Part shown: positions 44,932 through 54,290 of the stretch, one piece after another
How the letters are laid out: each line of letters opens with the position of its first letter
Numbering within the stretch: position 1 is the stretch's first letter
DNA from: Hahella ganghwensis DSM 17046
GTDB lineage: Bacteria; Pseudomonadota; Gammaproteobacteria; Pseudomonadales; Oleiphilaceae
DNA: 64,000 nucleotides
Direction: 5' to 3'
NCBI RefSeq assembly: GCF_000376785.1
Contig: NZ_AQXX01000117.1
Span: 1 to 64,000, forward strand
The notes under the pieces: generated by a model
The model's database searches: none
Seen by the model: only the letters and a program-made list of their open reading frames with translations
Told to the model about the DNA's origin: nothing
Translations under genes and position numbers: made by a program

Positions 44932-45639
44932 TTACAAAAGCTCTGTCAATGAATCAACCAGCAAGTCCGGTCCTGCTTCACAAATGTTCTCGCCATGATT
45001 GTATCCGTAGCTGACGCAGACCGCAGGAATATCCGCTGCTCTTGCAGCATTCAGGTCATGAACCGAGTCTCCAATCATAATGGTGTCGGTCGTTGCGACG
45101 CCGAGTTCCCGGCAGGCATGCAGTAGTGGTTCCGGGTCAGGTTTTTTGACAGGGAGAGTATCCCCGGACAGCATGATGGAAAAAAAGTCCGATATTCCCA
45201 GCTCGCGACAAAGTGGGCCGGTGAACTGCCCGGGTTTATTGGTGATCAATCCAATGGCGATGCCCTGCTGGTGCCAATGCTCCAAAAGGTTGCGAGTCCC
45301 TTTGTACAGAGCGCTTCTGTTGGCGAAATGTCCCTGGTAGTAATCGAGAAAGCTTAGATAGGCTTTGTGATAAGTGGTGTCTGGAACAGTCTCCGTTGAG
45401 CTGAGGGAGAGAGCATGAGCCAGTGAGCGTTTAACCAGCATGGGCGCGCCGTTTCCTACCCACAAACGTACTTTCGCCTCGCCGGCAGCCGGAAGTCCCA
45501 TATCGACAAGGCTATGATCGATTGCATCGGCCAGATCCGGGACGGAGTCCACGAGTGTGCCGTCCAGGTCAAAGAGCGCCAGTTGGAACTGGCGCTCTTT
45601 GATACGAGTCAGTAATGGATGGTTTACCTGAACTGACAT
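44932..45639 (-). CDS. gph: Phosphoglycolate phosphatase
   Basis: HAD-superfamily phosphatase removing 2-phosphoglycolate made by DNA repair. Motif I LALFDLDGTLVDS, motif II in LITNKPGQFT, motif III Lys in LPVKKPDPEPLLHA and motif IV MIGDSVHDLNAARAA are all present in 235 residues. It lies 2 bases after rpe and upstream of trpE, a conserved rpe-gph-trp order. Confidence 0.94.
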   Translation of the reverse strand: MSVQVNHPLLTRIKERQFQLALFDLDGTLVDSVPDLADAIDHSLVDMGLPAAGEAKVRLWVGNGAPMLVKRSLAHALSLSSTETVPDTTYHKAYLSFLDYYQGHFANRSALYKGTRNLLEHWHQQGIAIGLITNKPGQFTGPLCRELGISDFFSIMLSGDTLPVKKPDPEPLLHACRELGVATTDTIMIGDSVHDLNAARAADIPAVCVSYGYNHGENICEAGPDLLVDSLTELL

Positions 45640-45641
45640 AC

Positions 45642-46319
45642 TTACAGGCTGTCTGCCAGGGCGATCTGGCTACGCATCTGAGCAATCGTGGCGGCATAGT
45701 CATCGGTGTTGAAAATGGCGGAACCTGCCACGAATGTATCGGCACCGGCTGCGGCGATTTCCCGAATATTGTCCACTTTAACACCGCCATCGATTTCCAG
45801 ACGGATTGGCAGGCCGCTGCTGTCTATTTTGGCGCGTGCCTCTCGCAGCTTCTGCAGAGTCCCGGGAATGAACGCCTGACCGCCGAATCCCGGGTTCACG
45901 CTCATCAGCAGAACCATGTCCAGTTTGTCCATAACATAGTCCATATAATGCAGGGGAGTTGCCGGGTTGAACACCAGGCCTGCTTTACAACCTGCAGATT
46001 TGATCATTTGCAGGGAGCGGTCTATATGCTCAGAAGCTTCTGGGTGGAAGGTGATATAGGTTGCTCCGGCTTCGATAAACGATTCGATCATGGCATCCAC
46101 CGGTTTGACCATCAAGTGAACATCGATGGGGGCTTTGATGCCGTGATCACGTAGTGCTTTGCAGACCATGGGGCCGATTGTCAGATTGGGTACATAGTGA
46201 TTGTCCATAACATCAAAGTGTACGATATCCGCGCCGGCTTTCAGCACGTTCTCAACTTCTTCTCCCAGGCGGGCGAAGTCTGCGGACAGGATGGAAGGGG
46301 CAATCATTGGGGCAGCCAT
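45642..46319 (-). CDS. rpe: Ribulose-phosphate 3-epimerase
   Basis: Interconverts ribulose-5-phosphate and xylulose-5-phosphate in the pentose phosphate pathway. The 225-residue TIM barrel begins [17 protein letters not shown] and has [43 protein letters not shown] and [12 protein letters not shown], with the metal-binding His/Asp residues in place. It heads the rpe-gph pair. Confidence 0.97.
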   Translation of the reverse strand: MAAPMIAPSILSADFARLGEEVENVLKAGADIVHFDVMDNHYVPNLTIGPMVCKALRDHGIKAPIDVHLMVKPVDAMIESFIEAGATYITFHPEASEHIDRSLQMIKSAGCKAGLVFNPATPLHYMDYVMDKLDMVLLMSVNPGFGGQAFIPGTLQKLREARAKIDSSGLPIRLEIDGGVKVDNIREIAAAGADTFVAGSAIFNTDDYAATIAQMRSQIALADSL

Positions 46320-46619
46320 GGTATAGCGTCTCCGGGTCAGGTGTATATTTCAGGCTCAAGGGCAGCGATCAGATCAACATGCCCCGGCCGCAAAGTCGGC
46401 TATTGTAACGTGCTAGGCCCTGCGGTCCTATACTGTTATGGTGAATAGGGGAAAGATTGGATCGTTTCCGGTCGTTATCAGTGAATGAAGCTGATAACCG
46501 TGAAAGTCTGACAGGCGCTGTCTGATCTAATGTGTGGCAAGCTGAAAGTTTCAGGGTCAGCAGGTTAGTTGTGCCTGGATGTCAAAAGTCTGATGTAGGG
46601 ATTATTTTTTCTGAGAAAT
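46320..46619. other. Divergent intergenic region rpe / DUF3530 gene
   Basis: No gene recognised in 300 bases. A TATACT box on the plus strand lies at about 46431-46436, and the region must hold promoters for both flanking genes. No strong inverted repeat was noticed. Confidence 0.4.
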
Positions 46620-47873
46620 ATGAAATCCATTATGAAGAAACACTGGCAGATGATGAGAGAACCCCCAAAAACCTCTAATGCTCATGCAGGGCTTCAAGGT
46701 ATAGCTCGGAAATGTATAGCTCGAAAATCCATCGCCTGGAAAGGTATATGGGCGCTGCTTCTCTCCCTGTGCTTCTCGTCACTGCTGTGGGCGGCAGAAA
46801 CTGAACCGGAGCCGGAGGCGGACAAGCCTTCTATGGCCCCAAAAGCCACAGAGCGAGCCACCGTCAACACAGAAAAATCCCGGTTATTACAGCTGGCGCA
46901 ATCCATCGATGCCAAGCAAGTGCTTTGGCTCAATGGCCGGCAGGGAGATGTCGCAGCCGTCATGGCGCTTTACCTGCCGGCTAACAAAGCGGCAGCCGAA
47001 GGGGCGATACTGATGCTTCACGACATTGATCAACATCCAGACTGGCCCGGTGTCGTGGGTTCGCTGCGGCACTCTCTGCCCGATGCCGGCTGGCACACTC
47101 TGTCATTGGCTCTGTCATATCAGGATGAGCGCGAAATCCCGAAACGGGTATTGCTCACGCGTACCGATGCTGCGTTCCCGTTTCCTGATAAGGGAGCGAA
47201 AGAAAATGCGACTGAGCAGGCAGAGGAAGGCGCCTTGCCTGAAAGTGATGTAGAGCCCACTGGCGAGCCGGAACTGACCGATGCTGAGCTTGAAGCCACC
47301 AATGAAGCAACAGAGCAGTTGGAGGAAGAGCTGATTGCAGAGGGGGCGACGAGCTCAGAAGAAATTGATATCAATGCTCAGGATGGCGGCGTCAGTGAGA
47401 CGAAAGCACCGCCGCCGGGCATTGGGAATATCGAACGGATTAACCTGGGCCTCAGTCAACTGCAGGGGTTTGGGCTTCAAAACCGGGTAATGCTGGGGGT
47501 TGGCCAGGGAGCAGAGGAAATGGTGCGTTTCCTGATTGCCTATCCGGATTATGCGCAAAGTCTGCAAGGATTTGTCTGGGTGGATGCAGAGTTTGATCAG
47601 AATTTATTGGTTGAACTAAAAGAAGCAGCACCGGGCTTTTTGGAGCGCAAGGTATTGGATGTATACGATTCTACCCGAGAGGATTTGGATGAATCGCTGG
47701 AGTCGCGTCTCGATTTTGCCCGGCGTAACGGGATGGTAGCCTATCGTCAGGATGGCTTGGCGGGCAGTACTTTATTAATCGGCAGTGGTACGCAGCAATT
47801 GCAGAACCGCATTAGATCCTGGCTTAAAAAGCAGGCGCCGGGAATGAGGTATACAGGCCAAACCCGGCAGTAA
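46620..47873 (+). CDS. DUF3530 family protein (alpha/beta-hydrolase-like, exported)
   Basis: A 417-residue protein of the DUF3530 family, whose role is unknown. An unusually long N-region of about 45 residues precedes the hydrophobic signal (IWALLLSLCFSSLLWAAE). The core has GAILMLHDIDQHPDWPGVVG, the family's His/Asp region, WHTLSLALSYQD, then a long acidic insert (about 190-255, Glu-rich), and GVGQGAEEMVRFL in the place of a nucleophile elbow, with Gly where the usual serine would be. The start could also be Met5. The N-region is made of three 15-bp repeats. Confidence 0.82.
   Translation: MKSIMKKHWQMMREPPKTSNAHAGLQGIARKCIARKSIAWKGIWALLLSLCFSSLLWAAETEPEPEADKPSMAPKATERATVNTEKSRLLQLAQSIDAKQVLWLNGRQGDVAAVMALYLPANKAAAEGAILMLHDIDQHPDWPGVVGSLRHSLPDAGWHTLSLALSYQDEREIPKRVLLTRTDAAFPFPDKGAKENATEQAEEGALPESDVEPTGEPELTDAELEATNEATEQLEEELIAEGATSSEEIDINAQDGGVSETKAPPPGIGNIERINLGLSQLQGFGLQNRVMLGVGQGAEEMVRFLIAYPDYAQSLQGFVWVDAEFDQNLLVELKEAAPGFLERKVLDVYDSTREDLDESLESRLDFARRNGMVAYRQDGLAGSTLLIGSGTQQLQNRIRSWLKKQAPGMRYTGQTRQ
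46701..46745 (+). repeat. Three tandem 15-bp units in the start of the DUF3530 gene
   Basis: Units at 46701-46715, 46716-46730 and 46731-46745 begin ATAGCTCGG, ATAGCTCGA and ATCGCCTGG and each ends in an A-rich half. They encode IARKC, IARKS and IAWKG. The third has drifted most. This looks like in-frame duplication that lengthened the positively charged part ahead of the signal helix. Confidence 0.7.
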
Positions 47874-47939
47874 CTCTCTCTGTTGAACTTCACCTTTCTT
47901 TTGGCTTGAATCCTTCCGTTGGGTGCAACCTCCTGCCGC

Positions 47940-48629
47940 TTAGAGTCCTTCAGCCGATAGTTTTTCATCCAGCCATTGCAGGCGATCGGGAGTGCCGATG
48001 TCATACCATTGACCGGTATAGTGTTCGCCGCTGACTCTGCCTTTTCTCATGGCTTCCCGGAGCACAGGAGGAAGCGGATAAACGCCACTGGGAACGGCTT
48101 TAAACAAACTTGGGCGGTAAAGACTGATACCGGAATAAGTCAGCATGTTGTCTCCCTTGGTGTGAACGCGGTGGTCCTCGTCCAGAGAGAAGTCCCCGGC
48201 TGGGTTATGCTCGGGATTGTCGATCAACACCAGATGAGCCAGATCATCCGGTTTCATTTTTTGTCCTGCCAGTAAGGCAAAGTCCATATCGGTCCATGTA
48301 TCCCCATTTACCAGTAGAAAAGGTTGATCTTCATCGTTGTTCAGCAGGGGGAGAGCCTTCCGGATTCCTCCGGCGGTTTCCAAAGGCTCATTCTCAGCGG
48401 AATAAAAGATTGATGCGCCATATCGGGAGCCGTCTCCCAGGTAATCCTCAATCTGCTGACCCAGCCATGCATGATTAATGACCAGTTCCGTGATCCCTGC
48501 CTTCACTAGCTTCGTGATGATGTGCTCTATCAGAGTCTGTGACCCGGCTTTCAGCAAGGGTTTAGGGGTCTTTTCCGTCAGTGGGCGCATTCGAGTGCCC
48601 AAACCGGCGGCGAGTATCATGGCGCGCAT
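47940..48629 (-). CDS. murU: N-acetylmuramate-alpha-1-phosphate uridylyltransferase
   Basis: Makes UDP-MurNAc from MurNAc-1-phosphate in the peptidoglycan recycling route that bypasses de novo, fosfomycin-sensitive synthesis. The 229-residue nucleotidyltransferase has MILAAGLGTRMRPLTEKTPKPLL, LVNGDTWTD with metal-binding Asp, and WYDIGTPDRLQWL. Its start overlaps the end of amgK by 13 bases, and this pairing with an AmgK-type kinase is what separates it from general sugar-nucleotide transferases. Confidence 0.92.
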   Translation of the reverse strand: MRAMILAAGLGTRMRPLTEKTPKPLLKAGSQTLIEHIITKLVKAGITELVINHAWLGQQIEDYLGDGSRYGASIFYSAENEPLETAGGIRKALPLLNNDEDQPFLLVNGDTWTDMDFALLAGQKMKPDDLAHLVLIDNPEHNPAGDFSLDEDHRVHTKGDNMLTYSGISLYRPSLFKAVPSGVYPLPPVLREAMRKGRVSGEHYTGQWYDIGTPDRLQWLDEKLSAEGL

Positions 48630-49660
48630 GGAGAATCCTCACTTTTATTAAGTGACTGCAGGTATTGATTGAACATCGGTTGGAGTTCGTCCTCTAACCA
48701 GTGGCGGAAGGCTTCCAGTTCAGGGTAACGGCGGCTGGCGGAGAGGATATACTCAAGAGTAAGCGGGATATCCTGAAGGTAGCCATGTTTGTTATCCCGG
48801 AGTGACAAACGGGAAAACAACCCTGCTACCTTGATATGTCTTTGCATGCCGATAAGATCGAACCAGCGCTGGAATGCCTCTTTGCTATAGGCCTGCTCTC
48901 CCTGCTGGGCGCGATAGTCATTGAGAATATCAAGGTAGTCGTTCAGCCATGTAGCTACTTGTTCTTCCGGCCAGCATATATAGCAGTCTTTCAGCAGGGA
49001 AGCGACATCGTAGGCTATGGGGCCAATAACGGCTCCCTGGAAGTCGATGAGGCCGAGGCTGTCGTCCTCTCTCACCATCAGGTTACGTGAGTGGTAATCC
49101 CTGTGCATGACTACTTGGGGCTGACTTTGGGCGTTTTCAGTCAAGAGATCAAAAGTGTGATTCAAGCACTGGGATTGTTCTGGGGACAGAGACAAACCGA
49201 GTAGCTTTTCCAGAAACCACTCCTTGAATATCCCTAGCTCAAAGCGGCACATGGATTCATCAAACGGTGGGAGCGGGTAATCCTGTGGAATGGGAGCCTG
49301 ATGAACAGCCAACAGCATCTCCAGTGCTTGGGGATATAGTTTTTCCGCGTCTGTTCCTGCCCGAGCCAGAAAAGTGGTATCCCCGAAGTCTTCCAGCAAC
49401 ATAAAGCCCTGCTCCAGATCCACCGCGTAAACCAGCGGGACAGGAATACCTGCCTGGTGCCAGGTTTTGGCAATGGCAAGAAACGGGTGGCAACTCTCTT
49501 TGTCAGGCGGAGCATCCATCAGTGCATAGTGCTGATAACCGTATTGCACACGGAAATAGCGTCGGAAACTGGCATCGTCGGACAGTACCGAGATCTCAAA
49601 ATCTTCGTGATTAAAAAAGCCGGTCAACCACTGGTGAGCGAGTTCTAATCTGGAATCCAT
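48617..49660 (-). CDS. amgK: N-acetylmuramate/N-acetylglucosamine kinase AmgK
   Basis: Phosphorylates the anomeric position of MurNAc and GlcNAc released by recycling. The 347-residue aminoglycoside-phosphotransferase fold has DDASFRRYFRV (phosphate loop), YALMDAPPDKE, MHRDYHSRNLMV with the catalytic Asp, and LGLIDFQGAVIGPIAYDVAS with the metal-binding Asp. I start at the ATG at 49660; a TTG two codons earlier is possible. Coupled with murU. In Pseudomonas the pair sits by lptD; here lptD is not adjacent. Confidence 0.92.
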   Translation of the reverse strand: MDSRLELAHQWLTGFFNHEDFEISVLSDDASFRRYFRVQYGYQHYALMDAPPDKESCHPFLAIAKTWHQAGIPVPLVYAVDLEQGFMLLEDFGDTTFLARAGTDAEKLYPQALEMLLAVHQAPIPQDYPLPPFDESMCRFELGIFKEWFLEKLLGLSLSPEQSQCLNHTFDLLTENAQSQPQVVMHRDYHSRNLMVREDDSLGLIDFQGAVIGPIAYDVASLLKDCYICWPEEQVATWLNDYLDILNDYRAQQGEQAYSKEAFQRWFDLIGMQRHIKVAGLFSRLSLRDNKHGYLQDIPLTLEYILSASRRYPELEAFRHWLEDELQPMFNQYLQSLNKSEDSPCAP

Positions 49661-49666
49661 TAACAA

Positions 49667-49991
49667 TAAGTGCCTGCGATTACATCTTGGGAGCAGGAAT
49701 TATGCCGTGACTGATGATGGGGAACAATGTTGTATTGACGGCAAATAACGCAACTTTCAGCATTGGATTATCTATTGATAGCTAAATAGTAAGCCGTTTG
49801 GGGTGAGGCAGGTCTGATTCGGACATTGCGCTACGATTAAGTCCATCACCCTGAGGCGCACCTGTATTGGCATGGATAACTGTGCCTTTTGAAGTGATAA
49901 CGGTGACACCGGAGGGCAGTCCCAAAGCGAGGGCGGGAGCCTGTGTGGCCCTCGCCCCTGCCTTTCAGGTCAGAGATCAGGAATCAACCTG
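49667..49991. other. Gap between amgK and acyl-CoA ligase, with a GC-rich hairpin
   Basis: No gene seen. GCGAGGGC (49927-49934) and GCCCTCGC (49948-49955) form a perfect 8-bp stem. On the minus strand it follows the acyl-CoA ligase stop by about 37 bases and is followed by TTTGGG, so it could be a weak terminator for that gene. Confidence 0.5.
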
Positions 49992-51689
49992 TCAGGCGCC
50001 TTCCCACACAACGGTATCGCCAGATTGGTCAAGAGCTGTCATCAACGGCCCATACCGCTCTTCCAGTTTGTTTCTTTTGACTTTCAGTGTTGGAGTAACC
50101 AGCCCCGTGTCGGGGGACCAGTCTGTCTGTGAAACCACTACGCCAGAGATCTTCTCGTGATTCAGCAGAGTTGAATTGAGCTGCTTGAGAAATTCGACGA
50201 TTTCTTTATTCAATTCCTCTTTAGGAGCATTCTGCACTTGCTCGCTCAATGTGACCACAGCCACCGGCTGTTTCAGACCGGTACCGGCAATGCAGATCTG
50301 CTCGAAACCTTTGAAGGATGACAGCTTGGCTTCGATGGGGGCTGGAGCCACATATTCCCCTTTCTCCGTTTTAAATATCTCCTTTACCCGTCCCGTGACC
50401 TTCAGGTAACCCTCCGAATCGATCTCACCCAAGTCTCCGGAACGGTAGTATCCATCATCGGTGAGCGCTTCGCGGGTTTTTTCCTCGTCCTTGTAGTACT
50501 CCGCCATCACTGTGGGGCTTTTGAACAGAATCTCTCCCTGTTCGCTAAGCTTGAAACCATTTTCTGGCATTGCTTTACCGACAGAGCCCTGTTTGTTGTG
50601 GCCAGGTCTACCGATAAATCCGTAGGCAAAATTCTCGGTCATGCCATAACCTTCTACGATTTCAATGCCCAGCTTGGCGTACCATTCCAGAAGTGCGGGT
50701 GATATCGGCGCAGCCCCCGAAACGATAATTCTGGCCTGGCCAAGACCCAGAGCTTTCCGAAGCTTTTTCTTGATCAGGCTGCGAACGAGGGGAACTTTCA
50801 ATAGTTTGTCCAGTTTCTGTTGTGGCACCTTGGTGAGAATGCCGCCCTGGAATTTTTTCCATAAACGGGGCACAGAGAAGAACACCGTCGGCTGAACGGA
50901 AATCAGGTCATTCTGGAAAGTATTCAGTGACTGACTGAAGCTGATGACCATCCCCGAATAGAGACTGGCGGTTTCTACCAGCAGGCGTTCAGCAACATGC
51001 GCCAATGGCAGGAAAGACAGGCAGCGATCCTGATTGCTGAGGTTGAACGTATCCAGAGCACGGAAGCCGACATGGCGTGGGGCGCGGTAACCGTGTACAA
51101 CTCCCTTGGGGTATCCGGTGGTGCCGGAGGTATAAACGATGGTCCAGACATCACTGTCAGCTGGAACCGGGCTTTCCGGGAAAGGGGCTGTACTGCGTAT
51201 CAAGTCGGCCAGCATGTGATCGACTTCGTTCTCGCGCTGAAAGTCTCCGTCTTCTCCATGGAAGGAAAAACCGATTTTGACGAGTCCTTCCGGTACACTT
51301 CCGCCGAGTCTGTCCCAGACCGGTTTATCCAGTTTGCCAATAAAGAGCGCTTTACTGTCGGAATGCTCCAGAATATAGCGGAAGGTTTCCGGGGTCTGAT
51401 CCACGTAAAGCGGCACACTGATGAACCCGCCCAGTTGCAGTGCCAGATCAGTGATGATCCATTCGGCGCAGTTTTTTGAGAGCAGGGCAATTTTGTCACC
51501 CTTCTGGAAACCGAGTTTGTACAGGGCATTGGTCAGGCGTCTTACCTTGTCGCCAACCTGGGCCCAGGTAAACTCATTCCATTGACCATGAATGGGTTGT
51601 CGAAGATAGATGGCATTCGGTGTGTTTTTCTCCCATTGATAAAACATCTCAATAGGGGACTTTCCTTTGGCAAGTTCTTTGAGGCTCAT
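49992..51689 (-). CDS. AMP-binding long-chain acyl-CoA synthetase
   Basis: Probably activates a fatty acid to its CoA ester through an acyl-adenylate. The 565-residue protein has the AMP-binding P-loop motif IVYTSGTTGYPKGVVHG, GYGMTENFAYG, YRSGDLGEID and GRVKEIFKTEKGEYV, typical of the FAA1/bubblegum-like long-chain group, and an N-terminal segment IEMFYQWEKNTPNAIYLRQ. It is a single gene with no fatty-acid genes nearby, so the exact chain length cannot be assigned. Confidence 0.88.
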   Translation of the reverse strand: MSLKELAKGKSPIEMFYQWEKNTPNAIYLRQPIHGQWNEFTWAQVGDKVRRLTNALYKLGFQKGDKIALLSKNCAEWIITDLALQLGGFISVPLYVDQTPETFRYILEHSDSKALFIGKLDKPVWDRLGGSVPEGLVKIGFSFHGEDGDFQRENEVDHMLADLIRSTAPFPESPVPADSDVWTIVYTSGTTGYPKGVVHGYRAPRHVGFRALDTFNLSNQDRCLSFLPLAHVAERLLVETASLYSGMVISFSQSLNTFQNDLISVQPTVFFSVPRLWKKFQGGILTKVPQQKLDKLLKVPLVRSLIKKKLRKALGLGQARIIVSGAAPISPALLEWYAKLGIEIVEGYGMTENFAYGFIGRPGHNKQGSVGKAMPENGFKLSEQGEILFKSPTVMAEYYKDEEKTREALTDDGYYRSGDLGEIDSEGYLKVTGRVKEIFKTEKGEYVAPAPIEAKLSSFKGFEQICIAGTGLKQPVAVVTLSEQVQNAPKEELNKEIVEFLKQLNSTLLNHEKISGVVVSQTDWSPDTGLVTPTLKVKRNKLEERYGPLMTALDQSGDTVVWEGA

Positions 51690-52008
51690 ACTTTCCTTCC
51701 TGATGTATACGATTGTTATTTAACGGGGTACTCCCGGTTTTTATTGTTACTGTCCGGCGGGGGACGATTATTCTTATTCTGTTATGTGGCATTGCTGACA
51801 ACGGTAGCATACGTAAGTACCTGGGGTTTTGATTCCCCAAGTCAGATTATTCGTTTGCGATGGGTCTTTAGCGCCAGAAAAGATGCTAGCCCCCTCTTCG
51901 TCGAGGGGGCGTGACTGCATTCACAAAATGAGCGTCACTCTCTTTTTATTGCACCGATAACCGCAAAATTAAGGCTTTGGCCTGCTCCTGGTTGCAATTT
52001 CACGTCAT
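51690..52008. other. Gap upstream of the acyl-CoA ligase gene, with a very stable hairpin
   Basis: No gene seen. GCCCCCTC (51889-51896) and GAGGGGGC (51903-51910) form a perfect, all-but-one GC stem with loop TTCGTC. There is no T-run after it on the plus strand, and only a mixed ATCTTTTC on the minus strand. It may end the solute-binding protein transcript coming from the right (stop at 52009). Confidence 0.5.
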
Positions 52009-52800
52009 CTAATGGAATTCGTGAGCCAAAGGCATCAGTTCCCCGATCCCAAATCGGGCTCCCAGGTTTTGGTAGGCCGCTTCGTCTCGAAATTGACGAT
52101 AGGCTTCTGCAAAGTCCGTGGTCAGATGTGACTCTATCTGACGTGAGAAGGCAATATACATTCGTTTGCCCTCAAATACAGCGCCTTCCAGTCTCTGTAT
52201 TTGTGCATCAATGTTGGCAATTTCCTCCCGGGCTCTTTTAATCGCACTGGTCGCTCCAAAAATAGCGTCGTATCGACCACTGATCAGCATCACAAAGAGC
52301 TGATTCTGGGTCACCGTGGGCTGCTCGATCGGTGCTCCGTTTTTCAGCAGGCGGATGATCTCGTCATTCATGTAATATCCGCCGGGCATGGCGGTCCGCC
52401 AACTTCTGACCATGTATTGCAGGGGCGGGGTGTAGACAATTGTATCTGCGTCCGTTTTCCGGATGTAGAGAGTGGTTCTGGAAATATGAAGCAGATTGTC
52501 AGGGTGAAATACGGCGAACTTTTCTCTGTCAGTGGATTTCGCAACATAAGTGACGGCGTGGAACTCGCCATTTTCCAAAGCTCTTATCGCCCACTTCCAA
52601 GGGTGTCGCTGAAACTGCAGAGTCCATCCCAGTCGTTTAGCAACCTCCCTGACCACTTCAACATGAAACCCGGTCAGTTGTACGTTGTCGTCGATATACT
52701 CAAATGGGGCATTATTGGCTTCTTCCATACCGACGACCAGAGTGGTGGCGATTGTGCACTGACTCCACCAAAGCAGGAAAACAAGGGATAGCATGCGCAT
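52009..52800 (-). CDS. Periplasmic solute-binding protein (amino-acid type, SBP_bac_3)
   Basis: From the ATG at 52800 the protein has 263 residues, with a signal peptide MRMLSLVFLLWWSQCTIAT followed directly by LVVGMEEANNAPFEYID, the normal start of SBP_bac_3 proteins. LTGFHVEVVREVAKRLGW and YDAIFGATSAIKRAREE continue the fold. GGGAGGT lies before this start; the longer frame has 35 basic residues instead. No permease or ATPase gene is near, so it may act in sensing or as an orphan binding protein. Some tricky members have no transporter. Confidence 0.8.
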   Translation of the reverse strand: MRMLSLVFLLWWSQCTIATTLVVGMEEANNAPFEYIDDNVQLTGFHVEVVREVAKRLGWTLQFQRHPWKWAIRALENGEFHAVTYVAKSTDREKFAVFHPDNLLHISRTTLYIRKTDADTIVYTPPLQYMVRSWRTAMPGGYYMNDEIIRLLKNGAPIEQPTVTQNQLFVMLISGRYDAIFGATSAIKRAREEIANIDAQIQRLEGAVFEGKRMYIAFSRQIESHLTTDFAEAYRQFRDEAAYQNLGARFGIGELMPLAHEFH

Positions 52801-52994
52801 GAGATTTACCTCCCGCACCGTTGAGGGCTTGCGTCCTTGCCTCAGAATGCGTTGGTGATTTTGGGAAGCCGGTACAGTCTTCTTCGGTTTTTTAAATACC
52901 AACACATAGGTACAAGTATATATCTCCTATCCCCGGTTATCCTGATTTAACGAAAAACAGTCATTGGGTAGTTTGGTTTTTCGCGGGGGAATCT

Positions 52995-53360
52995 TTAGAT
53001 CCAGACGTCATTGTCGGCGGTAAGTTCTCCCTCTTCAGAGCCAGTATTCACGACTCCACGAGGTTCAATAATCATGACTTTGACTTCTGTTTCGGCGTAG
53101 GGTTTGTGTTCAACTCCTTTGGGTATGACATACATTTCTCCGGGACCGACCTGTAGCTGACCATCCTTAAAGTCGATCCTCAGGTGTCCTTCCAGAACAA
53201 TAAAGGCTTCGTCGGTATCCGGGTGATCGTGCCAGACAAACTCGCCATGTAGCTTGACGACTTTAAACTGATAATCATTCATCTCGGCAATCACTTTGGG
53301 GGACCAGTGCTCCTGAAATAAATTGAATTTCTGAGCGAGGTTGATAGCTGCGTATTCCAT
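52995..53360 (-). CDS. Cupin-domain protein
   Basis: A 121-residue single-domain cupin. The metal-binding motifs are FVWHDHPDTDEAFIVLEG (HxH...E) and GEMYVIPKGVEHKPYAE (second His), so a small beta-barrel with a bound metal is expected. Substrate unknown. It is probably a single-gene unit; its upstream region has three 12-bp repeats. Confidence 0.88.
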   Translation of the reverse strand: MEYAAINLAQKFNLFQEHWSPKVIAEMNDYQFKVVKLHGEFVWHDHPDTDEAFIVLEGHLRIDFKDGQLQVGPGEMYVIPKGVEHKPYAETEVKVMIIEPRGVVNTGSEEGELTADNDVWI

Positions 53361-53395
53361 GCTAAGTCTCCGAAGTCAAACGTATTAATAACCCT

Positions 53396-53427
53396 AGGTT
53401 GAGCTACAGGTTGAGCCAAAGGTTGAG
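53396..53427. repeat. Three AGGTTGAG units at 12-bp spacing upstream of the cupin gene
   Basis: AGGTTGAG lies at 53396-53403, 53408-53415 and 53420-53427, with variable 4-base spacers. It is 36 bases from the cupin start, in its promoter region, on the minus strand reading CTCAACCT. Could be regulator binding sites or a slippage repeat. Confidence 0.75.
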
Positions 53428-53598
53428 ATTGTTATCCTGAATGCGGAGAGGGAAAATTGCCAGAACAAAATTGCTGAGTTAGAGGCCTGACAGGACTACC
53501 GGCCCACATGGTCTTGGCAGAGAGTAACCGTTTCATGGGCAGACGAACTGCCTTTAAGCGGTCTGACCTATACCTGATTTTTTGTAGTATCGGTGGTC

Positions 53599-54003
<405 letters not shown>

Positions 54004-54124
54004 TCACGCATAGAGCGTGCCAGCCTGTCATCATGTGATATATCAGAGAGTTGGAAGAGGGCGGTGGGAGTTACCTGAGATGTGCACCAGAAATGGTCGA
54101 TATGCATTAGGATGGCCAGCCCTG

Positions 54125-54184
54125 GTGCACAAATTAGTAGTGCACAGATTAGTAGTGCACAAAGTAATAGTGCACAGAGTCGAG
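54125..54184. repeat. Four tandem 15-bp repeats each starting GTGCAC
   Basis: GTGCAC begins at 54125, 54140, 54155 and 54170. The first three spacers are AAATTAGTA, AGATTAGTA and AAAGTAATA; the last has drifted (AGAGTCGAG). GTGCAC is itself palindromic. It lies about 190 bases upstream of the PII gene and 3' of the FMN reductase gene. Confidence 0.85.
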
Positions 54185-54234
54185 TGACCTTTCGGGTCCT
54201 GGCAACCTAGTGACGTTTGTTGAATAGCCCGTTT

Positions 54235-54280
54235 TACAAGGCCAATTCTGGGGGAAAAACAGTCCAGAAAAGGCCTTGTA
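54235..54280. repeat. Two-tier hairpin at the 3' end of the FMN reductase gene
   Basis: TACAAGGCC (54235-54243) pairs with GGCCTTGTA (54272-54280), and TTCTGG (54246-54251) with CCAGAA (54264-54269), separated by two A's on each side, with a 12-base loop GGGAAAAACAGT. It starts 11 bases after the reductase stop on the minus strand. No T-run follows, so its role may be mRNA end protection rather than classical termination. Confidence 0.75.
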
Positions 54281-54290
54281 TCTCGTCAGT

